From positions 372,001 to 436,000 of the forward strand of contig JALVOC010000089.1 of assembly GCA_027032075.1 (NCBI GenBank): a DNA stretch of 64,000 nt, in the 5' to 3' direction. The stretch comes from Chromatiales bacterium. Its GTDB lineage: Bacteria; Pseudomonadota; Gammaproteobacteria; UBA6429; Thiohalophilaceae. This document shows, in pieces, positions 17,130 to 26,091 of the stretch; within the stretch, counting starts at the first letter, position 1, and the number at the start of each line of letters is the position of its first letter. Under the pieces are notes generated by a model. It did no database searches. It worked only from the letters and a program-made list of their open reading frames with translations, and was not told where the DNA came from. The translations under genes were made by a program, and so were the position numbers.

Positions 17130-17528
17130 ATGCTATATCTGCACATCAAACTGTTGTTGATCACGTTCATTCTGTCAGTGTTTCTGCTTGGATGTTCCGA
17201 GGCCGAGATCGAGCGGCATATGGAGGAAACGCTGTTTTCCTACGAACGGGCGATCCGCTGGCTTTCACTGGTTGATGCCAGTGCTTTCCAGAAACGACCG
17301 GAACACATCACCGACGAGGAGATCCAGCGTCATAAAAAGATCCGTGTCACGGCATATAACGTGATACAGATCCAGTATGCACCGAAGAAAGTGATGCAAA
17401 TGGTTGAAATCCGCTATTACCACAAAGACAATCCCGTCGAACGCAGCATGATTGACCGGCAAACTTGGGAATATGATGAGGAACGTGAACGCTGGTATCT
17501 CATTACCGCTTTGCCGCGTTTTAAATAG
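17130..17528 (+). CDS. Small putative lipoprotein, uncharacterised
   Basis: A 132-residue protein with a lipoprotein signal: hydrophobic KLLLITFILSVFLLGC, lipobox LLGC, and mature Ser-Glu after the cysteine, so outer-membrane sorting is likely under the +2 rule. The mature part is charged and contains RAIRWLSLVDASAF and a beta-rich C-terminus (MVEIRYYHKDNPVERSMIDRQTWEYDEE). I do not recognise a characterised family. The start has a good site (AAGGAATTGGAG). It lies between divergent aguB and convergent aguA and overlaps the aguA 3' end by 8 bp. Confidence 0.8.
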   Translation: MLYLHIKLLLITFILSVFLLGCSEAEIERHMEETLFSYERAIRWLSLVDASAFQKRPEHITDEEIQRHKKIRVTAYNVIQIQYAPKKVMQMVEIRYYHKDNPVERSMIDRQTWEYDEERERWYLITALPRFK

Positions 17529-18567
17529 GCGCTAAAACACCGGAAGGGAGCTGCATGCTGATACAGTGCAGGCTGCCGTATTGCCGGATCAGCGGCCGGC
17601 AATCAATCCCGATTATTTCCCGTTCCGGGAAACACGCCTGCAACCGTTCACGGGCCAGTTTGTCATGCGGGTCGTGGTACTGGGGCACCAGCACTGCCTG
17701 GTTAATCACGAGAAAATTGGCATAACTGGCGGGCAGGCGTTGGCCGCTGGAATCATAAATCGCCTGCGGGATGGGCAGTTCAACGATTCGGTAAGGCTCA
17801 CCACAGGCATCCCTGAATTGTCCCAATTCGTCACGCAGGGCGCCAAGGGGACGATGGTGTTCATCCTCCGCATCGTCACAACTGCTGCAGGCAATGGTAT
17901 GGGTGTCGCAGAAACGCGCCAGCATGTCGATATGGCCGTCGGTATCGTCGCCCGCCAGCCAGCCCTGGCTCACCCATAAAAAGCGTGACACGCCGAGCGT
18001 CTGTTTCAGCAGGCGCTCAATCCCGGCCTGGCTCTTCACGGGATTACGGTTGGGGTTCAACAGGCAGGCGGTGGTGGTCAGCAGGGTTCCTCTACCATCA
18101 CTGTCGATGCTCCCGCCTTCCAGCACCAGATCGTGGGTCTCCAATTCAATGTCGCCAAAGGCCCCCTGGGCATGGAGTCCCTGGGCGATCAGATCATCCC
18201 GCTCATGTGGATATTTGTTGCCCCAGCCGTTGAAACGGAAATCCAGCAGGCGGGGACGGCCGTTGTGCATCACGCATATCGGGCCGTAATCACGCACCCA
18301 GGTGTCGTTTGCGGGCTGGATGCAAAATTGAACGCGTCCCGGGGCGATATTTTCCCGTAATAACAGATGGCTGACATGTGTCTTGTGTGCTTCGTTCTGG
18401 CAGATGATCAGCAGCCGCTCAAAACGCGTGATTACCTTGGCGAGGTGCCGGTAGACGGCTTCCACCTCCCGCAAAAATGGCCCCCAGTCACTGTCTGCAT
18501 GCGGCCAGGTGAGCATCACACCACTCTGGCTGGCCCATTCTGCAGGCAAGTAACGGGAGGGGGACAT
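17521..18567 (-). CDS. aguA: Agmatine deiminase
   Basis: Converts agmatine to N-carbamoylputrescine and ammonia. The 348-residue protein is a pentein-fold guanidino-modifying enzyme: PAEWASQSGVMLTWPHADSDW at the N-terminus, NDTWVRDYGPI for substrate carboxylate/amine contacts, EGGSIDSDGRGTLLTT, GDDTDGHIDMLARF with the catalytic His, and the C-terminal nucleophile Cys335 in YGSLHCISMQLP. Together with AguB it gives putrescine from arginine-derived agmatine. The 3' end overlaps the convergent lipoprotein gene by 8 bp. No clear Shine-Dalgarno precedes the ATG. Confidence 0.95.
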   Translation of the reverse strand: MSPSRYLPAEWASQSGVMLTWPHADSDWGPFLREVEAVYRHLAKVITRFERLLIICQNEAHKTHVSHLLLRENIAPGRVQFCIQPANDTWVRDYGPICVMHNGRPRLLDFRFNGWGNKYPHERDDLIAQGLHAQGAFGDIELETHDLVLEGGSIDSDGRGTLLTTTACLLNPNRNPVKSQAGIERLLKQTLGVSRFLWVSQGWLAGDDTDGHIDMLARFCDTHTIACSSCDDAEDEHHRPLGALRDELGQFRDACGEPYRIVELPIPQAIYDSSGQRLPASYANFLVINQAVLVPQYHDPHDKLARERLQACFPEREIIGIDCRPLIRQYGSLHCISMQLPSGVLAPI

Positions 18568-18633
18568 GGCGGCCGTGGAAACGGATCAGATGCGCCGAGG
18601 GAAAGGCGTGGGGTTACAAAGGCGACAAGGCAA

Positions 18634-18966
18634 TTAACGCGGTTGTTTGTTGGTTACCACCGCATTGATGACATACTGGTATTCGAAATAGACCGAAAAA
18701 TCGTCATAGTCCCAGCGGGTAATAGGCGGTTCACCCACTTCCGGGTGTTTCTCCAGCGGGGGGCCAAATTTCTCTTCCACCTGGATCATGGTCATACCCC
18801 GCCCGGGCAGGGTGACAGAATAGCCGCCGCTGCTCTCTGTCGCTTGTGATTGGGCTGGTGTCGCTGTGGCATTTTGGGCAGGTGGGGGCATGTTCAGCGT
18901 CTCCGCCTGGCTGATACCAAACAGACCGAGAGTTAAAACGGCGAAGGGCAACATCTTGTGAGGCAT
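18634..18966 (-). CDS. Small periplasmic protein, BamE/SmpA-like fold suspected
   Basis: The 110-residue product has a signal peptide MPHKMLPFAVLTLGLFGISQA and then a low-complexity Pro/Ala/Thr/Gln linker (about 25-45). The conserved-looking domain that follows (TLPGRGMTMIQVEEKFGPPLEKHPEVGEPPITRWDY with FSVYFEYQYVINAVV) has a pattern (MxxVxxxFGxP...RWDY..F.VYFE...V..AV) that resembles small BamE/OmlA-type domains, but this is only a fold-level suggestion. I placed the start at 18966, where AAGGAG stands 9 bases upstream, rather than at the earlier in-frame ATG at 19032. Confidence 0.75.
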   Translation of the reverse strand: MPHKMLPFAVLTLGLFGISQAETLNMPPPAQNATATPAQSQATESSGGYSVTLPGRGMTMIQVEEKFGPPLEKHPEVGEPPITRWDYDDFSVYFEYQYVINAVVTNKQPR

Positions 18967-19089
18967 GGCTGGGCTCCTTGAGTTCGGCATGTTTCTCGTG
19001 CCAGAATGACTGAGTAAAATATACTCTATCAATAGGTTACACGCAAAAGCTGATTTAATCTCTAATTATTTCAACCACCCCAGGCGAAC

Positions 19090-19794
19090 ATGAAGTTTCC
19101 CTCCCCGCTGATCCCGGCCACCCTGATCCGCCGCTACAAGCGTTTTCTGGCCGATGTCATCCTGCCAAACGGGGAGGAAGTGACCGTGCATACCCCCAAC
19201 ACGGGGGCAATGCTGGGATGTGCCGAACCGGGCAGCCGTATCTGGCTGCATGACACGGCCAATCCGAAACGCAAATATCCCCTGGCCTGGGAACTCTCCA
19301 CCAGCACGGAAGGGGTGATCATCGGGGTTAACACCCATCTGGTCAACCGTCTGGTGCAGGAGGGCATCGAGAACGGTGTGATTGAAGGCTTGCAGGGTTA
19401 CCGTGCGATACGCCAGGAGGTGCGCTATGGAGAGGAAAACAGCCGCATCGACCTGTTGTTGCAACATCCCGGCCGTGCCGACTGCTATGTGGAAATCAAG
19501 AGCGTCACCCTGGTGAGAAACGGGGTTGCCGCCTTTCCGGATGCCGTCAGCCAGCGGGGTACGAGGCATCTGCGGGAACTGATGAGCCAGGTGCGCAAGG
19601 GGGACCGGGCGGTACTGCTGTTTTGTGTGCAGCGGGAAGATGCCGACAGCATGGAGGCGGCGGCTGATATCGACCCCGTTTATGCCGCCACCCTGCGGCA
19701 GGCATTTGAGCAGGGGGTCGAGATCATGGCTTACCGGGTCAGTGTCAATCCGGGTGAGATCCGTTTGCAACACGCACTGCCGGTGCGTTGTTGA
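19090..19794 (+). CDS. sfsA: SfsA family DNA/RNA-binding nuclease-like protein
   Basis: SfsA was named for stimulation of maltose fermentation in E. coli. The family carries an OB-fold N-terminal part and a PD-(D/E)XK nuclease-like C-terminal part. The 234-residue protein shows FLADVILPNGEEVTVHTPNTGAMLG, the acidic core CYVEIKSVTLVRNGVAAFPDAVSQRGTRHLREL with E-x-K, and the conserved VLLFCVQREDADS segment. Length is normal. Physiological substrate is unresolved in the family. It is single, 126 bp before lolC. Confidence 0.93.
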   Translation: MKFPSPLIPATLIRRYKRFLADVILPNGEEVTVHTPNTGAMLGCAEPGSRIWLHDTANPKRKYPLAWELSTSTEGVIIGVNTHLVNRLVQEGIENGVIEGLQGYRAIRQEVRYGEENSRIDLLLQHPGRADCYVEIKSVTLVRNGVAAFPDAVSQRGTRHLRELMSQVRKGDRAVLLFCVQREDADSMEAAADIDPVYAATLRQAFEQGVEIMAYRVSVNPGEIRLQHALPVRC

Positions 19795-19920
19795 TTTTCA
19801 CCCGTCGCTTTTCTGTGTTTTAATGCGCTCCCATGTCGAAGCCGCAATCATTACGCTATTTTCCTTTCCTCCACGCTGACAGGGCATGGTTTCCGGCGTT
19901 CCCACAACAAAAGGTGACAA

Positions 19921-21171
19921 ATGCGGCTTAGACCACTCGAACTTGCCATCGGCCTGCGCTACACCCGCGCCAAACGCCGCAACCATTTCATTTCCTTCAT
20001 TTCCATGACATCCATGTTTGGCATCGCGCTCGGGGTGATGGCGCTGATCGTGGTGATGTCGGTGATGAACGGTTTCGAAAAGGAGGTGCGGGGGCGCATT
20101 CTGGATATGGTCTCCCACCTGACGGTCACCACCTTCGACGGGCGGGTGGACAACTGGTCGGATGTGGTCATGCAACTGAAAGAACACCCGCAGGTGACCG
20201 GGGCGGCTCCCTTCGTGGAGGGGCAGGGAATGATGATCCACGGAAAAAACGTCAACGGCACCCTGATCCGCGGGGTGTTGCCGGAGATGGAACCTGCAGT
20301 CTCCAGCGTCGGGGAAAAAATGGAAAAAGGCAAACTGAGCGATCTGAAACCCGGCCGCTTTGAAGTGATCCTCGGGCGTGATCTGGCGAGGATCCTGGGA
20401 GTGGATGTTGGCGACAAGGTCACGATGGTGACCCCGAGCGTCAATGTCACCCCCGCAGGCGTTGCGCCCCGTATGAAGCGTTTCAAGGTGATCGGTATTT
20501 TCTATGTCGGCATGTTCGAATACGACAGCGCGCTGGCCATTATCCACCTCGAGGATGCGCGGCGTCTGTTCCGCATGCAGCAGGCTGTCAGTGGTGTCCG
20601 CGCCAAGCTGAAAAATCTTTTCTCTGCGCCCGAAGTGCGGTTTGAGTTACAGCAGGGTGAACTGGGTAAATACTGGGTGCGGGACTGGAGCTCCTACCAT
20701 GCCAATTGGTTCCGCGCGGTGAAGATCGAGAAACGCATGATCTTTCTGTTGTTGCTTCTTATCATCGCAGTGGCGGCGTTCAACATCGTCTCAACCCTGG
20801 TCATGCTGGTCACGGACAAGGAGAGCGATATCGCCATCCTGCGTACCCTGGGAGCCTCGCCGCGCAGCATCATGGGCATTTTCATGGTACAGGGGACCCT
20901 GATCGGCGTGATTGGTACCTTTCTCGGCATCACGGGTGGTGTCAGCCTGGCGCTCAATCTCGATACCGTGGTGCCGTTCATCGAACAACTGTTCGGTTTC
21001 CGCGTATTGGATCCCGGTGTTTACTACATCAGCGAACTGCCCTCCGATCTCCACTGGGATGATGTCTGGATGATCAGCATCGTGTCGTTCCTGCTGGGGA
21101 TCGTGGCCACCCTCTATCCTGCCTGGCGTGCCAGCAAGACCCAACCGGCGGAGGCGCTGCGCTATGAATAA
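19921..21171 (+). CDS. Lipoprotein-releasing ABC transporter permease (LolC/LolE, possibly LolF)
   Basis: Inner-membrane permease that hands outer-membrane lipoproteins to LolA. The 416-residue protein has one N-terminal transmembrane helix (about 24-46), a large periplasmic domain (about 48-270) and three C-terminal helices (MacB/FtsX fold; [43 protein letters not shown], and a helix before [18 protein letters not shown]). Only one permease gene stands beside lolD. This fits either one half of LolCE or the single-permease LolF arrangement of many proteobacteria. AAAAGGTGA precedes the ATG. Confidence 0.92.
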   Translation: MRLRPLELAIGLRYTRAKRRNHFISFISMTSMFGIALGVMALIVVMSVMNGFEKEVRGRILDMVSHLTVTTFDGRVDNWSDVVMQLKEHPQVTGAAPFVEGQGMMIHGKNVNGTLIRGVLPEMEPAVSSVGEKMEKGKLSDLKPGRFEVILGRDLARILGVDVGDKVTMVTPSVNVTPAGVAPRMKRFKVIGIFYVGMFEYDSALAIIHLEDARRLFRMQQAVSGVRAKLKNLFSAPEVRFELQQGELGKYWVRDWSSYHANWFRAVKIEKRMIFLLLLLIIAVAAFNIVSTLVMLVTDKESDIAILRTLGASPRSIMGIFMVQGTLIGVIGTFLGITGGVSLALNLDTVVPFIEQLFGFRVLDPGVYYISELPSDLHWDDVWMISIVSFLLGIVATLYPAWRASKTQPAEALRYE

Positions 21172-21850
21172 GCACGATGCAGAGATTGTCCTGGCCTGTG
21201 AGGCGCTGTCGAAAACCTTCCGTGAAGGGCCGGCTCCCGTCGAAGTGTTAAAGGGGATCGATCTGCAGGTATCCCGGGGGGAGCAGATCGCCATCATCGG
21301 AGCCTCCGGTTCTGGCAAAAGCACCTTGCTGCACTTACTCGGTGGCCTGGATACGCCGAGCAGCGGCAGCATCAGCGTGATGGGGCAGAACATGGCGGAA
21401 CTGGACGAAGCGGCGCGCGGCTACCTGCGCAACCGCCATCTCGGTTTCGTTTACCAGTTCCACCACTTGTTACCCGAGTTTACTGCCTTGGAAAATGTGG
21501 CCATGCCGCTGCTGATCCGGCGTGACCCGCTCTCACATGCGATGCAGGCGGCGGAAGAGGTGCTGCAGCAGGTGGGTCTCGGTCACCGTTTGCGGCACAA
21601 ACCGACAGAGCTGTCGGGAGGGGAGCGCCAGCGTGCCGCGATTGCACGGGCCCTGGTAACACGGCCGGACTGCGTGCTGGCCGATGAACCGACCGGCAAC
21701 CTCGATGGCCACACAGCCAATCAGGTGCATGAGCAGATGCTGGAGCTGAACCGGCAATACGGCACCAGTTTCGTGGTCGTGACACACGACAGCCGGTTTG
21801 CCAAAAGGATGGATCGGGTTCTGGAAATGAAGAATGGAAAATTGTTATAA
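21164..21850 (+). CDS. lolD: Lipoprotein-releasing ABC transporter ATP-binding protein LolD
   Basis: Cytoplasmic ATPase that drives the Lol permease. The 228-residue protein has Walker [10 protein letters not shown] (46-54), Q-loop region [11 protein letters not shown] typical of LolD, signature [15 protein letters not shown], and Walker [12 protein letters not shown] with the H-loop VVTHD. I start at ATG 21164, which overlaps the permease stop by 8 bp; an upstream in-frame extension is improbable. The coupling indicates equimolar synthesis with the permease. Confidence 0.96.
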   Translation: MNKHDAEIVLACEALSKTFREGPAPVEVLKGIDLQVSRGEQIAIIGASGSGKSTLLHLLGGLDTPSSGSISVMGQNMAELDEAARGYLRNRHLGFVYQFHHLLPEFTALENVAMPLLIRRDPLSHAMQAAEEVLQQVGLGHRLRHKPTELSGGERQRAAIARALVTRPDCVLADEPTGNLDGHTANQVHEQMLELNRQYGTSFVVVTHDSRFAKRMDRVLEMKNGKLL

Positions 21851-21896
21851 AACAATAATATAAAAAGTATATCTAAGGTATTCCTCAGAAACTGCT

Positions 21897-22427
21897 TTAA
21901 GACGATTTTTGCGTTCTGCGTGCTTTTCGGGCCTTCAGATGCCGCACCACATGCAACCGCCACAGCAACCGCACGATCATCCACCCCAGGGCGCCACTGC
22001 TGACGCCGACAACGGCACAACCCAGCAGGAACGGCTGCCAGATTGTCGCCAGTTCGCTGCCAATCCAGTCCCAGGAGAGTTCGAATGCCACCTCGTGCAG
22101 CGGGGTCCCCAGAATCCAGGTGCCGACCTTGTAACAGAAATAGAATATGGGTGGCATGGTGACCGGGTTGGTCAGCCAGACCAGACCGACGGAGATGGGC
22201 AGATTCACCCGTAGCAGAATCGCGGTGCCGGCGGCCATGATCATTTGCGTCGGCAGGGGGACGAAGGCGAAAAACAGCCCCACGAACATCGCACCGGACA
22301 CCGAGCGGCGGTTTAGGTGCAGCAGATTGGGATCGTGCAACAGGGTGCCGAAAACCTGGTTGAGATGTTTGTGATTGCGGATCTTGTCGTGATCCGGCAT
22401 AAAACGTTTGATAAATTTCCGTGGCAT
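21897..22427 (-). CDS. DUF2062 membrane protein
   Basis: A 176-residue protein with the DUF2062 pattern: basic N-terminus (MPRKFIKRFMPDHDKIRNHKHL), the core GLFFAFVPLPTQMIMAAGTAILLRVNLPISVGLVWLTNP, and a second hydrophobic region before a basic C-terminus. Two to three membrane helices are likely. The family is widespread in gammaproteobacteria near comEC, lolD or glycosyltransferases, without a defined role. It is divergent from comEC with a 77-bp gap. Confidence 0.87.
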   Translation of the reverse strand: MPRKFIKRFMPDHDKIRNHKHLNQVFGTLLHDPNLLHLNRRSVSGAMFVGLFFAFVPLPTQMIMAAGTAILLRVNLPISVGLVWLTNPVTMPPIFYFCYKVGTWILGTPLHEVAFELSWDWIGSELATIWQPFLLGCAVVGVSSGALGWMIVRLLWRLHVVRHLKARKARRTQKSS

Positions 22428-22504
22428 AAAGCGTGATCAGCGCATCAGGGATAAACTACGCCGCGCATTATCGCTGATTTGGGAGCGGCTTGACAGGGAA
22501 AATC

Positions 22505-24793
22505 ATGCGTTCAGGTACGATTGCTTTTTTACTCGGGGTGCTGTGGTTACAGCAATTTGCCGCACTGCCTTCCCTGCATCTGGCCTGGCTGCTGCTTCTG
22601 TTCGTGCCCGCCATTGTCTTTATCAGTTACCCCTGGCGTTTGCCTTTTTGTTTTGCCGCCGGTTTTCTCTGGGCCTTGTGGGTGGCACACCAAATTCTTT
22701 CACCTGGCATTGTTCCGCAGCTGGAAGGGAAGGATTTGCAACTGGAAGGCCGGGTGGCAAGTTTGCCGGTGGTGTACGAAAACAGCATGCGGTTTGAATT
22801 CGATGTCGATCGAAGTGAGTACCAGGGTAAAACGGTGACCAGCCTCGGCCGCATCCGCCTCAGCTGGTACGGCCGTTTTCCCGAGATGCATCCCGGAGAA
22901 CCCTGGCGGCTCACGGTGCGCCTCAAGCAGCCGCACGGTTTTCAAAACCCGGGTGGTTTCGATTACGAAGGATGGTTGTATCAGCGCCGGATCCGTGCAA
23001 CCGGCTACGTGCGAAAGGCTGTGACGAACCGGAGCCTCGGGCCTGCTTACGGATATCCGGTGCAACGCTGGCGTATGAGTTTGAAACAGCGACTTCTCCC
23101 GCTGCTGGGGGAATCCCCCTCATCTGCTTTGTTGCTTGCCCTGATCATCGGTGATCGCAGTGCGATTACCCCTGAACAGTGGGAAACCCTGCAACAGACC
23201 GGTACGACGCATCTGATGGCCATTTCCGGTCTGCACATCGGGCTGGTTGCCGGCCTGGCATACCTCCTGGGCCGGTTTCTCTGGCGTTTCACCGGCCGTG
23301 GCATGTTGTGGCTGCCCGCACCCAAGGCAGGGGCGCTGCTGGCCTTGCTGGCTGCCACAGCCTATGCCGCGCTGGCCGGCTTTGCCATTCCCACCCAGCG
23401 GGCGCTGATCATGGTGGCGGTGACCATGCTGGCATTGTTCACCAGCCGTTTTGTCAGCCCGGGACGGGTTCTGGCCCTGGCTTTGCTGCTGGTGCTGCTG
23501 TTCGACCCCCTGGCGGTACTGGCTGCCGGTTTCTGGCTCTCTTTTGCCGCCGTGGCGGTGATTTTTTATGGATTGGGTGGCCATCTCGGGCGTCTGTCGC
23601 GCTGGCAACAGGGATTGAAGATACAGTGGTGGATATCGGTGGGGCTGTTCCCGCTGGTGTTGATGCTGTTTCAGAAAGCCTCGCTGGTGGCGCCACTCGC
23701 CAACTTCGTTGCCGTGCCTCTGGTGGGCCTGCTCGTTGTGCCGTTGGCGCTTTCAGGCAGTGTTTTGCTGCCAGTATTCCCCGATTTCGCTGCCGGATTG
23801 TTGTCCCTCGCTGTCTGGCTGATGGATCAACTGGAAAACGGCCTGAATTTGCTCAGCCAATGGCCTTTCGCTTCCTGGAGCGGGGTGGTTTCCAATGCCT
23901 GGGTGGGCCTGCTCGCTCTCATCGGTGTCCTGCTGGTGCTGGCGCCGCGTGGCTGGCCGGGGCGATGGCCGGGAATGATACTCCTGCTCCCCCTGCTGTT
24001 CACCCTCCCGCCTGTTCCGGACGCCGGTACAGCGCGTTTTACCCTGCTGGATGTCGGCCAGGGCTTGTCGGCGGTGGTGCAAACCCGCCACCATGCCCTC
24101 GTGTTCGATACCGGCCCCCGCTTCAGTCCCCGTTTCGATACCGGTCGGGCGGTGGTATTGCCCTATTTGCGTCAGATGGGGATAAGGCGGATTGATCGCC
24201 TGATCTTCAGCCATGGTGATCGGGATCACATCGGGGGCGCCACGTCCGTGCTGGCGAATATGAAAGTCGGGGAGATCCTCAGCAGTGTGGCGGACAAATT
24301 TTCGACGTATGCCGCCAGGGACTGCAAACGGGGTGAAAGCTGGGAGTGGGATGGTGTTCGTTTTGACATCCTGCATCCCGCCACCGAGGCCGAATCAAAG
24401 CGAAACGACGCCTCCTGTGTGCTGAAAATAACAGCAGGTGATGAGGCGGTATTGTTGCCGGGGGATATCGAAAAGGCCGCCGAAAGGCGGCTGGTAAAAC
24501 GGCAGGCGCAAACGCTGGCGGCGGAAATCCTGGTGGCGCCCCATCACGGCAGTAACACTTCGTCCACCCCGGCGTTTATCGATGCCGTTTCTCCCCGCTA
24601 TGTGTTGTTTCCTGTCGGCTACCGCAACCGCTACCATTTCCCCCGGCCGGAGGTGATGGCGCGCTACCGCAGCAGGCATGTTACCGCGCTACAGACGGAT
24701 GCCAGCGGCGCAATCGGCTTTTTATTGGGGGCGGGAAAGCTGGCACCGCACCGTTACCGGCAGGAAAAGCGGCGTTACTGGCAGTATCCATAA
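22505..24793 (+). CDS. comEC: DNA internalization/competence protein ComEC/Rec2
   Basis: Inner-membrane channel for single-stranded DNA uptake in transformation. The 762-residue protein has the full layout: an N-terminal DUF4131 region with hydrophobic helices, the polytopic Competence domain (ALIIGDRSAITPEQWETLQQTGTTHLMAISGLHIGL), and a C-terminal metallo-beta-lactamase-like domain (DVGQGLSAVVQT, FSHGDRDHIGG, LPGDIE, APHHGSNTSSTPAF). It is intact, so the host may be competent, but other pilus/competence genes are outside. ATG at 22505 has AGGGAA upstream and is preferred over the TTG at 22490. Confidence 0.95.
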   Translation: MRSGTIAFLLGVLWLQQFAALPSLHLAWLLLLFVPAIVFISYPWRLPFCFAAGFLWALWVAHQILSPGIVPQLEGKDLQLEGRVASLPVVYENSMRFEFDVDRSEYQGKTVTSLGRIRLSWYGRFPEMHPGEPWRLTVRLKQPHGFQNPGGFDYEGWLYQRRIRATGYVRKAVTNRSLGPAYGYPVQRWRMSLKQRLLPLLGESPSSALLLALIIGDRSAITPEQWETLQQTGTTHLMAISGLHIGLVAGLAYLLGRFLWRFTGRGMLWLPAPKAGALLALLAATAYAALAGFAIPTQRALIMVAVTMLALFTSRFVSPGRVLALALLLVLLFDPLAVLAAGFWLSFAAVAVIFYGLGGHLGRLSRWQQGLKIQWWISVGLFPLVLMLFQKASLVAPLANFVAVPLVGLLVVPLALSGSVLLPVFPDFAAGLLSLAVWLMDQLENGLNLLSQWPFASWSGVVSNAWVGLLALIGVLLVLAPRGWPGRWPGMILLLPLLFTLPPVPDAGTARFTLLDVGQGLSAVVQTRHHALVFDTGPRFSPRFDTGRAVVLPYLRQMGIRRIDRLIFSHGDRDHIGGATSVLANMKVGEILSSVADKFSTYAARDCKRGESWEWDGVRFDILHPATEAESKRNDASCVLKITAGDEAVLLPGDIEKAAERRLVKRQAQTLAAEILVAPHHGSNTSSTPAFIDAVSPRYVLFPVGYRNRYHFPRPEVMARYRSRHVTALQTDASGAIGFLLGAGKLAPHRYRQEKRRYWQYP

Positions 24794-25032
24794 GACAGTG
24801 GTGTGCCGGCAGGTGCGGATCTCCCCCGTTTCGAAGGAGAGACCATTTTCACACAACGGCGCAGCGGGCTGCGCCAAACACAGTTTTAACCACCGGCTCG
24901 TGTGCTTTACCCTTCCGGCCATGTCCGGTCTCTGCTAAAGTTAGCGGCCAGCACTCTTGCCGGCCTTGTCTGGCGGAGATTCGACGCATTTTTAATGTAT
25001 CAACCTGATTTTACATAAGGAACCCGCAAAAC

Positions 25033-25647
25033 GTGTTTGAGATGGTTCAAGCCGGCGGCTGGCTCATGCTGCCGATACTACTCTGTTCCGTTATCGCCCT
25101 TGCCATCATTGGTGAACGATTCTGGTCTTTACGCGAAAAGCGTATCACGCCTCCCAACCTGGTGAACCAGGTATGGCAATGGTACAAAAATGACAACCTC
25201 AACGATGAATATATCGTTGCCCTCAATCGCAATTCACCGCTTGGCAGGATCCTGGCCACCGGTTTGTTGAACCGGCACCATCCGCGCGAAATCATGAAAG
25301 AGAGTATCGAGGATGTTGGCCGCCAGGTGGTGCATGAGCTGGAGCGTTATCTCAACACCCTCGGGACCATTGCCTCGATCACACCGCTGCTGGGGCTGCT
25401 TGGGACGGTGATCGGCATGATCAAGGTCTTTGCGGCGATCATGACCCATGGTGTCGGCAACCCTTCGATTTTGGCGGGAGGGATATCCGAGGCGTTGATC
25501 ACCACGGCGGCAGGGTTGTCCGTTGCCATTCCCACTCTGATTTTTTACCGCTATTTTCGTGGCAAGGTGGATGCATTGGTACTGAAGATGGAGGAGGAAG
25601 CACTCAAGATAGTCGATGTCATGCATGGCGAGCGGGAAAATGATTGA
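25033..25647 (+). CDS. exbB: MotA/TolQ/ExbB proton channel family protein
   Basis: ExbB-type subunit of a proton-motive-force transducer. The 204-residue protein has three membrane helices (about 8-28, 110-135 and 155-175), with TPLLGLLGTVIGMIKVF and ISEALITTAAGLSVAIPTLIFYRYF conserved. GTG start with TAAGGA about 9 bases upstream; an ATG three codons later is possible. The next gene is exbD, then msbA-lpxK. This four-gene order is common in gammaproteobacteria, where the pair may serve envelope or lipopolysaccharide steps rather than TonB; that is inference. Confidence 0.93.
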   Translation: MFEMVQAGGWLMLPILLCSVIALAIIGERFWSLREKRITPPNLVNQVWQWYKNDNLNDEYIVALNRNSPLGRILATGLLNRHHPREIMKESIEDVGRQVVHELERYLNTLGTIASITPLLGLLGTVIGMIKVFAAIMTHGVGNPSILAGGISEALITTAAGLSVAIPTLIFYRYFRGKVDALVLKMEEEALKIVDVMHGEREND

Positions 25648-25668
25648 TATTCGCGGGGGACAGTTGTC

Positions 25669-26085
25669 ATGATGCTGCGGCACAAGAGCAAAGACGATCC
25701 TGAACTGAATCTGACACCGTTGATCGATGTGGTGTTTCTTTTATTGATATTTTTCATGGTATCAACCACATTTGATCGTGAGTCTGAACTCAGTATCGAA
25801 TTGCCGGAGGCTTCCGGCAAAGTTGCGCCGAGCGAACAGTTCAAAATTGAAATCAGTATCGACAGTCAGGGCCGTTATTTTGTCAATGAGAAAAGAGTAA
25901 AAGACAAAAAGCTGATCACCCTGAAACGGGCGATTAAATTGACCCTCGGCGATAACAAGGAACCCAAACTGATCATCAGCGCTGATCGCAAAACACCGCA
26001 TGAAGCCGTCGTACGTGCAATGGATGCGGCACGTCAACTGGGGTTGACGCACCTGACATTCGCCACCCGCCAGTCGGGTGACTAG
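25669..26085 (+). CDS. exbD: ExbD/TolR biopolymer transport protein
   Basis: A 138-residue protein with one N-terminal membrane helix carrying the essential aspartate, Asp20, in LNLTPLIDVVFLLLIFFMVSTTF. A periplasmic domain follows, containing YFVNEKRVKDK and ISADRKTPHEAVVRAMDAARQLGLTHLTFATR, the ExbD/TolR peptidoglycan or partner-binding fold. It partners the ExbB-type channel 21 bp upstream and stands 6 bp before msbA, so all are likely one operon. Confidence 0.94.
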   Translation: MMLRHKSKDDPELNLTPLIDVVFLLLIFFMVSTTFDRESELSIELPEASGKVAPSEQFKIEISIDSQGRYFVNEKRVKDKKLITLKRAIKLTLGDNKEPKLIISADRKTPHEAVVRAMDAARQLGLTHLTFATRQSGD

Positions 26086-26091
26086 GCCGGC

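Noticed and set aside
23179-24195. 338-codon frame within comEC
   Set aside because: Out-of-frame reading of comEC, with Gly/Ala/Arg-rich shadow composition.
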